Assembly: GCA_020845495.1 (NCBI GenBank) | Contig: JADLFM010000062.1 | Coordinates: 183,419-247,418, forward strand | Reading direction: 5' to 3' | Length of the DNA stretch: 64,000 nt | From: Chloroflexota bacterium | GTDB taxonomy: Bacteria > Chloroflexota > UBA6077 > JACCZL01 | Shown: positions 8,102-17,432 of the stretch, piece after piece | Numbering within the stretch: the first letter of the stretch is position 1 | Layout: each line of letters starts with the position of its first letter | Translations under genes and position numbers: made by a program | Notes under the pieces: generated by a model | Seen by the model: the letters and a program-made list of their open reading frames with translations, nothing else | What the model was told of the DNA's origin: nothing | Databases searched by the model: none

Positions 8102-9463
8102 GTGGAGCAGGTCGATCTGTTGGTGACGACGGCGTCGGTCGTCACGGTCGATCCAGCGGACACGATCTACGCGCCGGGTGCCATCGCGGTGCGTGGCGAG
8201 CGGATCATCGCGGTGGGGCCGGCCGGCGAGGTGGCCGCGCGCTACTCGGCGGCGAAGCGGATCGACGCACCCCGTTGCCACGCCTTCCCCGGCCTCATCA
8301 ACACGCACAACCACCTCTGGCAGACGCTGCTCAAGGGTCTCGGCGACGATATGCCGCTGATGGCCTGGATCGATGCGCTGATCGTTCCGACGCTCCCCTT
8401 GATCGACGACGAGGCAGCCTACCTTGGCGCGGCGCTTGGCGCACTCGAAGCAGCCCGGAGCGGCTGCACCACCACGCTCGACTTCATGCACCACGTCCCC
8501 GGCCGCCGGTCGGTGTACGATGCCGTCTTTCAGGCGTTTGAGGATGTCGGTGGACATGTGGTCCTCGGACGTGCGCTGCGAGATCGGCTCCGGGATGCGG
8601 TCGCGCCCGACCCCACTGACCTGACCTTCGACCAGCAAATCGAGCACGTGCTCGCGCTGGCCTCTCGCTACGGGCGCGATCGGGTATGGCTCGCTCCGAG
8701 CACCGTCTGGGCGATGACCGAAGAGGGGCTGAAGCGGACGCGCACCGTCGCCGACGAGACCGGCCTCCGTATCACCATCCATATGAACGAGGTCGCCTTC
8801 GACAGCGAAGAGAGCGAGCAGCGCTTCGGCACACGCTCGCTCCCCTATCTCGCCGCCCACGGCTTCCTCGAACACGACGTCCTGCACGCGCACTGCGTCT
8901 GGAGCGACGCCGAGGACATCCGGCTCCTGGCCCACTATCGCTGCCCTGTTTCGTACAACCCGATCAGCAACATGTACCTCGGCAGCGGCGTGCCGCCAAT
9001 CGTGGCGATGCGCGACGCTGGCGTCCGGCTCTCGCTCGCGACCGACGGCGCGGCGAGCAACAACAGTCAGGATATGTTGGAGGCGCTCAAGTTCGGGGCG
9101 TTGCTCCAGAAGGTGACGCTCGGGGATCCAACCGCCCTGACCGCCCCCGACATGCTGCGCATGGCGACGGTGGGCGGCGCCGACGCGCTTGGCCGCACCG
9201 ATCTCGGACAGATCGCACCGGGCATGCGGGCCGACTTCTTCCTCTTCGACCCGCTCCGCCCGAAGTCGGTGCCGTTGCACAACCCGATCTCGACGCTCGT
9301 CTACTCGTCCGGCCAGGGCAACGTCGTGACGACCGTCGCCGGCGGCCGAGTGGTGCTGGAGGACGGCGCGTTCAGGGGTGTGGACGAGACGGCGCTGCTC
9401 GAGCGGGCGCAGACCTACGCGGCCGGGCTGGCTCGTCGCGCGGCTGAAGCTCAGAGCAGGTAG
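8102..9463 (+). CDS. Amidohydrolase/aminohydrolase of the N-heterocycle deaminase (TrzN/guanine deaminase-like) group
   Basis: A 453-residue metal-dependent hydrolase of the amidohydrolase superfamily. Metal ligands are visible: HxH in INTHNHLWQ (H69, H71), a histidine in IHMNE (H227) with the glutamate found in the deaminase subgroup, H264 in HAHCVW and the aspartate in ATDGAASNN (D315). One metal (Zn or Fe) is expected. The closest families hydrolyse amino- or chloro-substituted purines, pyrimidines and triazines (8-oxoguanine deaminase, TrzN, S-adenosylhomocysteine deaminase). GTG at 8102 follows AGGAGG at 8091-8096. Position after an NMT1-like importer suggests that it acts on the imported compound. 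The exact substrate is not assignable. Confidence 0.88.
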   Translation: MEQVDLLVTTASVVTVDPADTIYAPGAIAVRGERIIAVGPAGEVAARYSAAKRIDAPRCHAFPGLINTHNHLWQTLLKGLGDDMPLMAWIDALIVPTLPLIDDEAAYLGAALGALEAARSGCTTTLDFMHHVPGRRSVYDAVFQAFEDVGGHVVLGRALRDRLRDAVAPDPTDLTFDQQIEHVLALASRYGRDRVWLAPSTVWAMTEEGLKRTRTVADETGLRITIHMNEVAFDSEESEQRFGTRSLPYLAAHGFLEHDVLHAHCVWSDAEDIRLLAHYRCPVSYNPISNMYLGSGVPPIVAMRDAGVRLSLATDGAASNNSQDMLEALKFGALLQKVTLGDPTALTAPDMLRMATVGGADALGRTDLGQIAPGMRADFFLFDPLRPKSVPLHNPISTLVYSSGQGNVVTTVAGGRVVLEDGAFRGVDETALLERAQTYAAGLARRAAEAQSR

Positions 9464-9844
9464 CTCCAGCCGCGAAAACGCCTTCGGGGCGCACTCGCTC
9501 TGCGCGTGGTGGATCCGATCTCCTGCGTGGTCCAGTAGCGCCCAGTCTTGCACGATACCTCCGAGCGCGGCGGGTTTTCTGCCCGCCGAAATCAGGGCCC
9601 GCGCAAGAGGCACGGACGCTGCCCGTGCAGACGCGTGGATCCTGGCGCGGCCTCAGCCGGGGTGTCAGCCTGCGGGTCAGTGTGGGGCACGGTCTGGGCG
9701 TCGTGCAGGGTCGCCGACGGGCCGAGTCGCGTACCTTTAGGGTGTCGCGGTAACTCGTTGTAGTTACGACTATTGTCACTATGTTGCGCCGATATCCGTT
9801 TTTCCTGGTGATGCTGGCCAATCCAGCACGTCAGGGAGCCAGGA
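9464..9844 (+). other. Intergenic region with a GC hairpin
   Basis: About 380 bp between the aminohydrolase and the protease with no convincing gene. A 7-bp perfect stem CGGCGGG/CCCGCCG lies at 9568-9574 and 9582-9588 with a T-rich 7-base loop. No T-run follows, so it is at best a weak terminator of the catabolic operon. The last 60 bases before the protease gene are less GC-rich and may hold its promoter. Confidence 0.4.
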
Positions 9845-11584
9845 ATGTTCGGTGCTACGCGACTCACTCGCCTCGGGTTGGCCCTCGCCCTCGCCATCCC
9901 GTCCATCGTGTCCGGGTTGACCCCATCAGTCGCCAGCGCCGCTCCTGTCCAGGTACTCGACGCACCGGCCGCAGTACGCGTCATTGACCGACCCGACGTC
10001 GCCGTACCACTGGCCGCGGGCGTTCCGGCTCCGGGCGAACGCGCATCCGCTGATACCAGTGGGGCCGGGGTCGAGCAGGCGCCGGACGGTAGGCTCGCCC
10101 GCGCGGGCAGCGTCGTCGTCACCTTCCAACGAGACACGTCAGCCGCCACCCGCACCGCCGCGCTTGGACGCGCCGCCAGCCTGGGTATCGAAACCGTCGG
10201 CAGTGGTCGAACGGTCCGGGTGCAGGGCCGGCCCGGGGCACTCGCCGGACTTCTGGCAGCCTACCGAGACAGCCCGGGCGTCGAGCGGGTCGAGCCTGAC
10301 TACATCCTCCAAGCGACCTTCGTCCCGAATGACCCGCGCTACGTTGACGAGTGGGCCCTCCCGCGCATCCAGGCGCCGTCCGCCTGGGACCGCTCGGGTG
10401 GCGGTCAGGGCATCAAAGTCGGCATCCTCGACACCGGCATCGCCGATCATCCGGACCTTCGCGGACAGGTCGTTGCAGCACAGAACTTTTCGCCGTCGAC
10501 GCGCGGCACCGGCGACTACTCCGGCCACGGTACCCACGTCGCGGGGACGGTCGCCGCGATCGCGAACAACAACGTGGGCGTTTCTGGTATCGCCTGGGGC
10601 GCCTCACTCTTGAATGCGAAGGTGCTTGGCGACGACGGGATCGGTTCCCTCTCGTCTGTGGCCAACGGCATCGTCTGGGCGGCCGACAACGGCGCACGGG
10701 TCATCAATTTGAGCCTGGGCGCGCCGATGGACTGCCCGACCAGCATGCAGGACGCCATCGACTACGCCTGGTCGCGCGGCGTCGTCCTCGTCGCCGCCGC
10801 CGGCAATCAGGGGATGAACGCCCCGGGCACCCCATCGAACTGCAACAACGTCATTCCCGTCGGGGCAATCGACGGCAACGATCTGCGTGCCAGTTTCTCG
10901 AACTACGGCCCGGCCGTGCCGCTCGCGGCGCCCGGCACGATGATCCTTTCGACGAGCCGCGACGGCGGCTACGGCTGGATGTCCGGTACGTCAATGGCTT
11001 CCCCCCACGTCGCGGCAGTGGCCGCGCTGGTATGGGGATCGTCGTACGGCACGAGCAATCGCGCAGTGGTCGACCGGCTGTTTTCGACTGCCGAGCGAAT
11101 CGCAGGAACTGGATCGTTATGGGCCTTTGGTCTCGTCAATGCGGCGAATGCGGTGGGTGCTGGCGCCGCGCCGCCCTCCCCCCCGGCCTCGTCCCCAACT
11201 CCCAGTCCGGTGCCGGCACCTGCCCCGCCGACGTCTCCCGCCCCGCCCGTCTCCTGCTCGCCACGGCCACCGGTCGTCGTCAAGACGGCTCCGCTCTCGC
11301 CAGGCGTCCTGGGCGTGACGATCACGGCGATGACCGCGGCCGACTCCACCACCAATGGAATCCTTCAGGTCCGCTTTGGGACCTCGACCAACGCCGTCAT
11401 CGAGGCCAGCCCACAGCGAGCCGCTAGCGGTAATTTTGAGGTGCACGTTCCTGCTGGATCGCAGTCGTACAGCTTCACGATTCGGCGGGCCTCACCGGGC
11501 GTTGCAACGACGGTTCCCTTTATCGTCGTCGATCGCTGCGGCGACTGGCCGAGCCTCGCTGGCGGCGGTCCGAGCGCCTTCTGA
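9845..11584 (+). CDS. Secreted subtilisin-like serine protease (peptidase S8) with I9 propeptide and C-terminal domain
   Basis: A 579-residue preproprotease. A signal peptide (about 1-33, ending ASA-A) is followed by an inhibitor-I9-like propeptide (about 85-156: VVTFQRDTSA to VERVEPDYILQ). The catalytic domain carries the triad D196 (VGILDTG), H228 (SGHGTHVAGT) and S383 (GTSMASPHVA), with oxyanion-hole N321 (AAAGNQG). This is the proteinase K/thermitase type. A Pro/Ser/Ala linker leads to a beta-rich domain of about 110 residues containing three cysteines, of unknown function, possibly for substrate or surface binding. It should act extracellularly in protein breakdown. It stands alone, with the PAC2 gene convergent downstream. 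Confidence 0.93.
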   Translation: MFGATRLTRLGLALALAIPSIVSGLTPSVASAAPVQVLDAPAAVRVIDRPDVAVPLAAGVPAPGERASADTSGAGVEQAPDGRLARAGSVVVTFQRDTSAATRTAALGRAASLGIETVGSGRTVRVQGRPGALAGLLAAYRDSPGVERVEPDYILQATFVPNDPRYVDEWALPRIQAPSAWDRSGGGQGIKVGILDTGIADHPDLRGQVVAAQNFSPSTRGTGDYSGHGTHVAGTVAAIANNNVGVSGIAWGASLLNAKVLGDDGIGSLSSVANGIVWAADNGARVINLSLGAPMDCPTSMQDAIDYAWSRGVVLVAAAGNQGMNAPGTPSNCNNVIPVGAIDGNDLRASFSNYGPAVPLAAPGTMILSTSRDGGYGWMSGTSMASPHVAAVAALVWGSSYGTSNRAVVDRLFSTAERIAGTGSLWAFGLVNAANAVGAGAAPPSPPASSPTPSPVPAPAPPTSPAPPVSCSPRPPVVVKTAPLSPGVLGVTITAMTAADSTTNGILQVRFGTSTNAVIEASPQRAASGNFEVHVPAGSQSYSFTIRRASPGVATTVPFIVVDRCGDWPSLAGGGPSAF

Positions 11585-11718
11585 CCCGGCCGGTTGGGCG
11601 GCTCAGCCACGGCAAGGTGAAGCGCGCGCCGTCCGCATCTCCCGTTTCCAGCGTGAGATGCGGCCTCGCTCACACCGGCAAAGCGTCAGATCTGCCCGCG
11701 CTCACCCGTGCGCGAGGC

Positions 11719-12636
11719 TCAGCCTGCCGGCGGCTCTTTGCCCCTCCGTTGCTCGCGAAAGAAGCGTTCCAGGGCATCCGCAAGGTCGCTGCCCGACGGC
11801 AAATCTGGCTCACCAGTGGGGATCTCCGGTTCGTCGGTCTCAGCGCTCAGGTCCTCATCGGGGGGAGTCATATCCACCATCTGGCCGAGCCGATCCGCGA
11901 CCTCCGGATTCGCCCGCAGGGCCGTCTCGATCTTGCGCAGGAAGTCGGTCGCCATCCCCTGAAGCCGGCCGACCTCCAGGTGCGTCTCGAGTACCCGCTC
12001 GGCCGCTTCGAGCAGCGCCAGGCTGACGGCGGGATTCGGAGCGCCCAGGTAGGCCGGCGACGCCGCCCAGAGGCTTGCGGCGGGAATCGAGCGCTCGTCA
12101 AGGGCATGCAGGAGGGCGGTCAAGAACGCGGTCGGGCCGGAGTACGGCGTTTCCTCGTACCCGAGCATCGCAAGTTGCGCGTCAAGCGTCGCGTTTGGCG
12201 TACGTCGAACGATTGGGGTCCGGCGATGCGACACCGGCCCGAGAAACGCACCGAAGGTGAGCGCTGTCTCCACTCCGACATCGGCCGCGAAGTCAGCCAT
12301 TACCCGCGCGATGGTCGGCCAGCCGGTGTGCGGTTCCGGCCCTCGAAGCAGCAGCAGATCGTGCTCGTGGCCGGGCCGAGAGATCGGGAAGAAGCCGATC
12401 TCGGGATACTCCAGGCTCCAGCGTCCGTCCACCCCGCGACGGGTGATCGGGCGCTCGACCGTGAAGTCAAAGGCGATCTCTGGATCGACGATGGCACAGG
12501 CTGGCGGAGGCGGATCGCCGAGCAGGTACGCAATGGCCCCGGACGGGCCAGCGCCGGCGTCGCCCCAGCCCCCGAAAGCTGCCAGCAAGATGGGCCGCCG
12601 CAATTCCGGCCGCTCGGTAACTCGCAAGGCGTTCAC
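11719..12636 (-). CDS. PAC2-family (proteasome assembly chaperone-like) protein
   Basis: A 305-residue protein matching the bacterial PAC2 family: RRPILLAAFGGWGDAGAGPSGAIAYLL at the start, LLLLRGPEPHTGWPTIARVM, LTFGAFLGPVSHRRTPIVRRTPN and YSGPTAFLTALLHALDERSIPAASLWAASPAYL are the usual conserved blocks. Function in bacteria is not established; in eukaryotes the fold assists proteasome assembly, and it occurs mostly in Actinobacteria and Chloroflexi. No proteasome gene is in this window. The acidic C-terminal tail ends in a charged helix. The start is GTG; a TACAAT hexamer ends six bases upstream, suggesting a leaderless transcript. Confidence 0.85.
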   Translation of the reverse strand: MNALRVTERPELRRPILLAAFGGWGDAGAGPSGAIAYLLGDPPPPACAIVDPEIAFDFTVERPITRRGVDGRWSLEYPEIGFFPISRPGHEHDLLLLRGPEPHTGWPTIARVMADFAADVGVETALTFGAFLGPVSHRRTPIVRRTPNATLDAQLAMLGYEETPYSGPTAFLTALLHALDERSIPAASLWAASPAYLGAPNPAVSLALLEAAERVLETHLEVGRLQGMATDFLRKIETALRANPEVADRLGQMVDMTPPDEDLSAETDEPEIPTGEPDLPSGSDLADALERFFREQRRGKEPPAG

Positions 12637-12642
12637 ACTGGC

Positions 12643-12648
12643 ATTGTA
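12643..12648 (-). promoter_or_regulatory. Putative -10 element for the PAC2 gene (leaderless)
   Basis: On the minus strand TACAAT ends six bases before the GTG start at 12636. The expected transcription start therefore falls on or beside the start codon, giving a leaderless mRNA. No convincing -35 is seen. The call rests on motif and spacing only. Confidence 0.4.
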
Positions 12649-12909
12649 CGCCGCCGCTCACACGCTCGGGCGGACGGCAGGCTATCTGGCCAGGCGATGC
12701 GCCGGTACAGCCGCGGTGGTGGCATGGCTGACGGCGTGACGTGGGGCGCACTGCCTCGTCGGCGCAGTCATGGCCGCACGGTTGAGTGGTCCAACTCCTG
12801 GCCCGCTCGGTCGTGGGGATGACGAGACGGTCCTGTGAGGAGGTTCGGGGCCGCGTACCGATATACTTCCTTACGACATGCGACTGACGACCCGACGCGA
12901 GGTGCGAAA

Positions 12910-13620
12910 GTGAAGATCGCCGTCGTCGTCTTTCCGGGCACCAACTGTGAACGGGAAACGCTCGATGCCGCCGGCAGGCTGTTTGGCCACCGTGCCGACC
13001 CGATCTGGCATGCCGACACCGGCCTCTCAGGCTACGACCTCGTCGTCCTGCCCGGTGGTTTCTCCTACGGGGACCATCTTCGTGCCGGCGCCATCGCTCG
13101 GTTCTCTCCGATTGTGGGGGCGGTTGAGCGTTTCGCGAAGGCGGGCGGGCTCGTGCTGGGGATCTGCAACGGCTTCCAGGTGCTCTGCGAGGCGGGCTTG
13201 CTCCCCGGCGCGCTCCTACCGAACGTCGGCGGGTCGTTCGTCTGCTCGTGGGTGACGTGCCGGGTCGAGGGCATGCCATCGCCGTTCACGCGCGGCATCG
13301 AGCCGGGCCGGGTACTCCGACTGCCAATTGCGCACGGTGAGGGCCGGTACGTTGCGCCACCCGAGGAGTTCGCCGCCATCGAGCGACGGGGCCAGGTCTT
13401 ACTGCGCTACTGCGCGCCGGATGGGGAACTGGCCGACTGGGCCAACCCGAATGGTTCGACGAACGCTATCGCCGGAGTCTGTAGCGAGGGCGGCAACATC
13501 TTCGGGCTGATGCCGCACCCGGAGCGCGCCGCCGACCCAGATCTGCCGGGCCAGGACGGGCGGGCGCTACTCGCGGCGCTCCTCGGGGCGCCAATCACCC
13601 GCGAGCTCGTGGGGCGATGA
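12910..13620 (+). CDS. purQ: Phosphoribosylformylglycinamidine synthase, glutaminase subunit PurQ
   Basis: This 236-residue subunit releases ammonia from glutamine for the fourth step of purine synthesis (FGAR to FGAM), working with PurL and PurS. Class I amidotransferase features are visible: the opening [34 protein letters not shown], the nucleophile cysteine in [14 protein letters not shown] and the His-Glu pair in [11 protein letters not shown] at 12910 is chosen because GAGGT lies six to seven bases upstream and the protein then begins as PurQ proteins do; TATACT at 12862-12867 could be the -10. It is the first gene of purQ-purL-purF-purM-purN and overlaps purL by ATGA. Confidence 0.95.
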   Translation: MKIAVVVFPGTNCERETLDAAGRLFGHRADPIWHADTGLSGYDLVVLPGGFSYGDHLRAGAIARFSPIVGAVERFAKAGGLVLGICNGFQVLCEAGLLPGALLPNVGGSFVCSWVTCRVEGMPSPFTRGIEPGRVLRLPIAHGEGRYVAPPEEFAAIERRGQVLLRYCAPDGELADWANPNGSTNAIAGVCSEGGNIFGLMPHPERAADPDLPGQDGRALLAALLGAPITRELVGR

Positions 13621-15839
13621 CGAGTGCCCCGTCTGGCGAGGTCTGCTCCCCGACGTCAGACCTGACCGACGCCGAATATCAGGCCATCGTCGAGCGCCTG
13701 GGCCGCCAACCGAACGACGTCGAACTAGGCATCCTCGCGGCCATGTGGAGCGAGCACTGCGGCTACAAGAACTCCCGTGCGCTCCTGGGGCGGCTGCCCA
13801 CCAGCGGTCCGCGCGTCGTCCAGGGGCCGGGTGAGAACGCCGGCGCGGTCGACATCGGTGATGGACTGCTGGCTGTGTTGAAGATGGAGTCGCACAATCA
13901 CCCCAGCGCCGTCGAGCCGTTCCAGGGGGCCGCGACGGGCGTCGGCGGCATCCTCCGCGACATCTTCACGATGGGGGCGCGGCCGGTCGCACTGCTGGAT
14001 TCGCTGCGCTTCGGTCCGCTCGACGAGGGCCGAAACCGCTACCTGTTCAACGGTGTCATCGCAGGGGTGGGTCACTATGGCAACTGCATCGGCGTGCCCA
14101 CCGTTGGCGGCGAGGTGTACGTCGACCCAAGCTTTTCGGGGAACCCATTGGTCAACGCGATGTGTGTCGGTATCGCCGAGCACGAGCGCCTGACCCTGGC
14201 GCGGGCCGGCGCGCCGGGCGACGTGGTGCTGATCGTCGGCGCGCCGACCGGCCGGGACGGCATCCACGGCGCGACCTTCGCGTCAGCCGAGTTGGGTAGC
14301 GACCGCGAGGAGCGCCGCCCGAACGTTCAGGTGGGCAACCCGTTCCTGGAAAAGCTGCTACTCGAAGCCTGCCTTTCGCTGCTCCCGACGGGGCTGGTGC
14401 GCGCGATGCAGGATCTCGGCGCGGCCGGCCTGACCAGCAGCAGCGTCGAGGTGGCGGCACGCGGTGGCCGCGGCATCCGTCTCGACGTGGCGAAGATCAG
14501 CCGCCGCGAGCGGGGAATGACGGCCTACGAGATGATGCTCTCGGAGAGCCAGGAGCGCATGTTGCTCGTCGTCGCACCGGAGTCGGTGCCGGCGGTGCAA
14601 GCCCATTTTGACCGCTGGGAACTGCATTCCGACCTTGCCGGCGAGATCACCGACGACGGCGAGATCGCGGTGCTCGACGACGGCCGCGAGGTCGGCCGCC
14701 TGCCGATTCCGCTCCTGACCGATGAGGTGCCCCGCTACGTCCGCGAGGGCCAGCCTCGGCCCGTGCCCGGGATGCCGGATCTGCCGCCCGAGCCGCCCGA
14801 CCTGGGCGACGCGCTGCTGGGGCTACTGGCCTCTCCAAACGTGTGTAGCCGCCGGCCAGTCTTCCAGACCTACGACCACACCGTTCAGGCCAACACGATG
14901 GTCGAGCCGAGCCTGGGGGCGGGCGTCGTGCGGGTGCGTGGCACGTCGAAGGCGCTGGCGTTTTCGACCGACTGCAACCCCCGCTACTGCTATGCCGATC
15001 CGCGACGCGGCGCCGCAATCGCCGTGGCGGAAGCGGCCCGCAACGTGACCTGTCGCGGCGCCGAGCCGGTGGCCGCTACCGACTGCCTGAACTTCGGCAG
15101 CCCGGAGCGACCCGAGGTGTACTGGGAGCTCTCTGACGCTATCGACGGCCTCGCCGATGCCTGCCGCGCCCTCGACGTGCCGATCGTCAGCGGGAACGTC
15201 AGCCTCTACAACGAGTCCGACGGCGTGGCCATCAAGCCGTCGCCCATCATCGGGATGGTCGGGCTAATCGCGGACCGCTCACAGGTCGTCGGCTCCGGTT
15301 TCCAGGTGGAGGGCGACGCGGTCCTGCTGGCTGGGCCGGCGGGCGCGGACCTGGGCTGCTCGGAGTATCTGGCCCAGGTTCTCGGACGAGCCCACGATCT
15401 CGGACCGGCGCCATCGCTGGATCTGGCCGTCGAGCGGAGCGTCCAGCGCTTCGTCCGCGAGGCGGCCCGCCGGGGACTGCTCCGCTCTGCGCACGACTGC
15501 TCGGAGGGCGGGCTGGCGGTGACCGTTGCTGAAAGCTGCCTGGCAGGCGGCCTGGGCTTCCAGGGCGCACCTCACGTCCTCGACGCGCTCCGTCACGAGG
15601 CAGCCCACGCTGGCCAGCCGGCCCGGACCGACGCCATCCTGTTCGGCGAGGGCCAGAGCCGCATCGTGGTGTCCTGCGCTCCCGACGCCGTGCCGGCACT
15701 CTTCGCACTTGCCCGGGAGATCGATGGCGTCTGTCCGCTCCGACCGCTTGGCACGGTCGGCGGCGGCCGCCTGGACTGGCTGCCCGCGCTGTCGCTCCCA
15801 CTCACGGAGGTCTCGCGTGCCTGGAACACCCCACTCTGA
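13617..15839 (+). CDS. purL: Phosphoribosylformylglycinamidine synthase, large subunit PurL
   Basis: A 740-residue small-type PurL that uses ammonia from PurQ and ATP to convert FGAR to FGAM. Recognisable blocks: [23 protein letters not shown], the [12 protein letters not shown] motif, [24 protein letters not shown], the repeat-half motif [13 protein letters not shown], and [19 protein letters not shown] near the end. Length fits the PurL that needs separate PurQ and PurS partners. PurQ lies immediately upstream; PurS is encoded on the other strand at 19200-19538. The start overlaps the purQ stop (ATGA), indicating translational coupling, and the 3' end overlaps purF by 23 bases. Confidence 0.96.
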   Translation: MTSAPSGEVCSPTSDLTDAEYQAIVERLGRQPNDVELGILAAMWSEHCGYKNSRALLGRLPTSGPRVVQGPGENAGAVDIGDGLLAVLKMESHNHPSAVEPFQGAATGVGGILRDIFTMGARPVALLDSLRFGPLDEGRNRYLFNGVIAGVGHYGNCIGVPTVGGEVYVDPSFSGNPLVNAMCVGIAEHERLTLARAGAPGDVVLIVGAPTGRDGIHGATFASAELGSDREERRPNVQVGNPFLEKLLLEACLSLLPTGLVRAMQDLGAAGLTSSSVEVAARGGRGIRLDVAKISRRERGMTAYEMMLSESQERMLLVVAPESVPAVQAHFDRWELHSDLAGEITDDGEIAVLDDGREVGRLPIPLLTDEVPRYVREGQPRPVPGMPDLPPEPPDLGDALLGLLASPNVCSRRPVFQTYDHTVQANTMVEPSLGAGVVRVRGTSKALAFSTDCNPRYCYADPRRGAAIAVAEAARNVTCRGAEPVAATDCLNFGSPERPEVYWELSDAIDGLADACRALDVPIVSGNVSLYNESDGVAIKPSPIIGMVGLIADRSQVVGSGFQVEGDAVLLAGPAGADLGCSEYLAQVLGRAHDLGPAPSLDLAVERSVQRFVREAARRGLLRSAHDCSEGGLAVTVAESCLAGGLGFQGAPHVLDALRHEAAHAGQPARTDAILFGEGQSRIVVSCAPDAVPALFALAREIDGVCPLRPLGTVGGGRLDWLPALSLPLTEVSRAWNTPL

Positions 15840-17427
15840 CACGGAGCGGCGGCCATCTGATGCCTGCTCCGCCGCCCCAACTCACGGCGCGGCCGGACCC
15901 CTGACCGGGCTCCGCGAGGCGTGCGGCGTCGTCGGGCTCTATGCGCCCGGCGAAGAGGTCGCGCGGCTAGCGTACTTCGGCCTCTATGCGCTCCAGCATC
16001 GGGGCCAGGAGAGCGCCGGCATCGCGACGACTGACGGCGCCCGCCTGTACGTCCACACCCGTATGGGGCTGGTAGCGCAGGTCTTCGACGAAATGGACCT
16101 CGCCCGCCTGCGCGGCAGCGCGGCCATCGGACACACCCGCTACTCGACGACCGGGTCGAGCCGGGTGGAGAACGCACAACCGCTGCTGGTCGAGAGCGAC
16201 CTCGGACCGATGGCGCTCGGTCACAATGGGAACCTGGTCAACGCGCCGTCGCTCGGTCAAGACCTGGCCGCGCTCGGCATCAATCCGACCACGACCACCG
16301 ACTCGGAGATTCTGGCCCGGCTCTGCGCCGCCAGCCCCGGCCCAGACTGGCGGACGCGGCTCCGCGCTACACTGCCCCGCCTGAGCGGCGCTTTTTGTCT
16401 CGTGATGCTGACCCCAACCGCGCTCTATGCCGTCCGCGATCCACTCGGCATTCGCCCGCTCTGCCTCGGTCGGCTGGAGGGCGGCGGCTGGGTGGTGGCC
16501 TCCGAGTCGTGTGCGCTCGACACCATTGGCGCGACCTTCCTACGGGAGGTCGATCCGGGCGAGATCCTCCAGATCGACGCATCGGGCGTGCATACCGAGC
16601 GTTTCGCCACCGATCCTGCGACCTTCGAGCGGGGCATCCGGGTCGGCCACTCGGTGGCGCTTCCGATGGCCGGCATCCCCGAGCGCGCGGCCTGCTCCTT
16701 CGAACACATCTACTTCGCGCGACCAGACAGCATCATCGACGGCAAGCTCGTCTACGCGGTCCGGGAGCAGATGGGGCGCATCCTGGCGCGCGAGCAGCCG
16801 GCCGACGCCGATCTCGTGATCGCGGTGCCGGATGCGGCCGTGCCGGCCGCCATTGGCTACGCCACGGAGTCCGGCCTGCCACTACGTGAGGGCTTTGTCA
16901 AGAATCGCTACATCGGGCGAACGTTCATCCAGCCCCAGCAGGGGCAACGCAGCGGCGACGTGGCCCTGAAGCTGAACCCGCTGCCCGAAGTGCTGCGCGG
17001 CAAGCGGGTGGTGGTCGTGGACGACAGCATCGTGCGGGGCACCACGACCCCGCGCGTGGTGGCGCAACTTCGGCGGGCTGGAGCGCGCGAGGTGCACATG
17101 CGGATCTCGTCGCCGCCGATGCGCTGGCCTTGCTACCTGGGTGTCGACACCGCGCCCATCGAATCGCTGATCGCCGCCCGGATGACCGTCCCCGAGATCC
17201 GGGACCACATCGGAGCCGACTCACTCGGCTACTTGAGCATTGAAGGCTTGATCGAGGCGATCGGCCTACCCGAGAGTACCCTCTGTAACGCCTGCTTCCA
17301 CGGCCGCTATCCAGTCCCCATCGAGAGCGGGCAGGACAAGTTCGCCCTGGAGCATCCCGCCGCGCGGGCCACACTGGCCACGCACGCCTCCTCGGGCACG
17401 GGCCGGACCACACCGATGCGGGATTGA
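15817..17427 (+). CDS. purF: Amidophosphoribosyltransferase PurF
   Basis: A 536-residue enzyme catalysing the first committed purine step (PRPP plus glutamine to phosphoribosylamine). GTG at 15817 follows CGGAGG by six bases, inside the end of purL. This gives a leader of 35 residues before the catalytic cysteine ([11 protein letters not shown]36), so the enzyme is of the propeptide-processed class. Other marks: [31 protein letters not shown] in the glutaminase half; the PRPP-binding loop [13 protein letters not shown] and [12 protein letters not shown] in the transferase half. Cysteines near the C-terminus ([10 protein letters not shown]) resemble ligands of the [4Fe-4S] cluster in the B. 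subtilis-type enzyme. Confidence 0.95.
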   Translation: MPGTPHSDTERRPSDACSAAPTHGAAGPLTGLREACGVVGLYAPGEEVARLAYFGLYALQHRGQESAGIATTDGARLYVHTRMGLVAQVFDEMDLARLRGSAAIGHTRYSTTGSSRVENAQPLLVESDLGPMALGHNGNLVNAPSLGQDLAALGINPTTTTDSEILARLCAASPGPDWRTRLRATLPRLSGAFCLVMLTPTALYAVRDPLGIRPLCLGRLEGGGWVVASESCALDTIGATFLREVDPGEILQIDASGVHTERFATDPATFERGIRVGHSVALPMAGIPERAACSFEHIYFARPDSIIDGKLVYAVREQMGRILAREQPADADLVIAVPDAAVPAAIGYATESGLPLREGFVKNRYIGRTFIQPQQGQRSGDVALKLNPLPEVLRGKRVVVVDDSIVRGTTTPRVVAQLRRAGAREVHMRISSPPMRWPCYLGVDTAPIESLIAARMTVPEIRDHIGADSLGYLSIEGLIEAIGLPESTLCNACFHGRYPVPIESGQDKFALEHPAARATLATHASSGTGRTTPMRD

Positions 17428-17432
17428 CACGC

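Noticed and set aside
9568..9588. Intrinsic terminator after the aminohydrolase
   Set aside because: The stem is good but no U-tract follows; left as a hairpin in the intergenic entry.
8066..9613. 515-residue minus-strand frame opposite the aminohydrolase
   Set aside because: Antisense shadow of a well-supported enzyme gene in GC-rich DNA; composition is Arg/His/Gly-rich with no domain.
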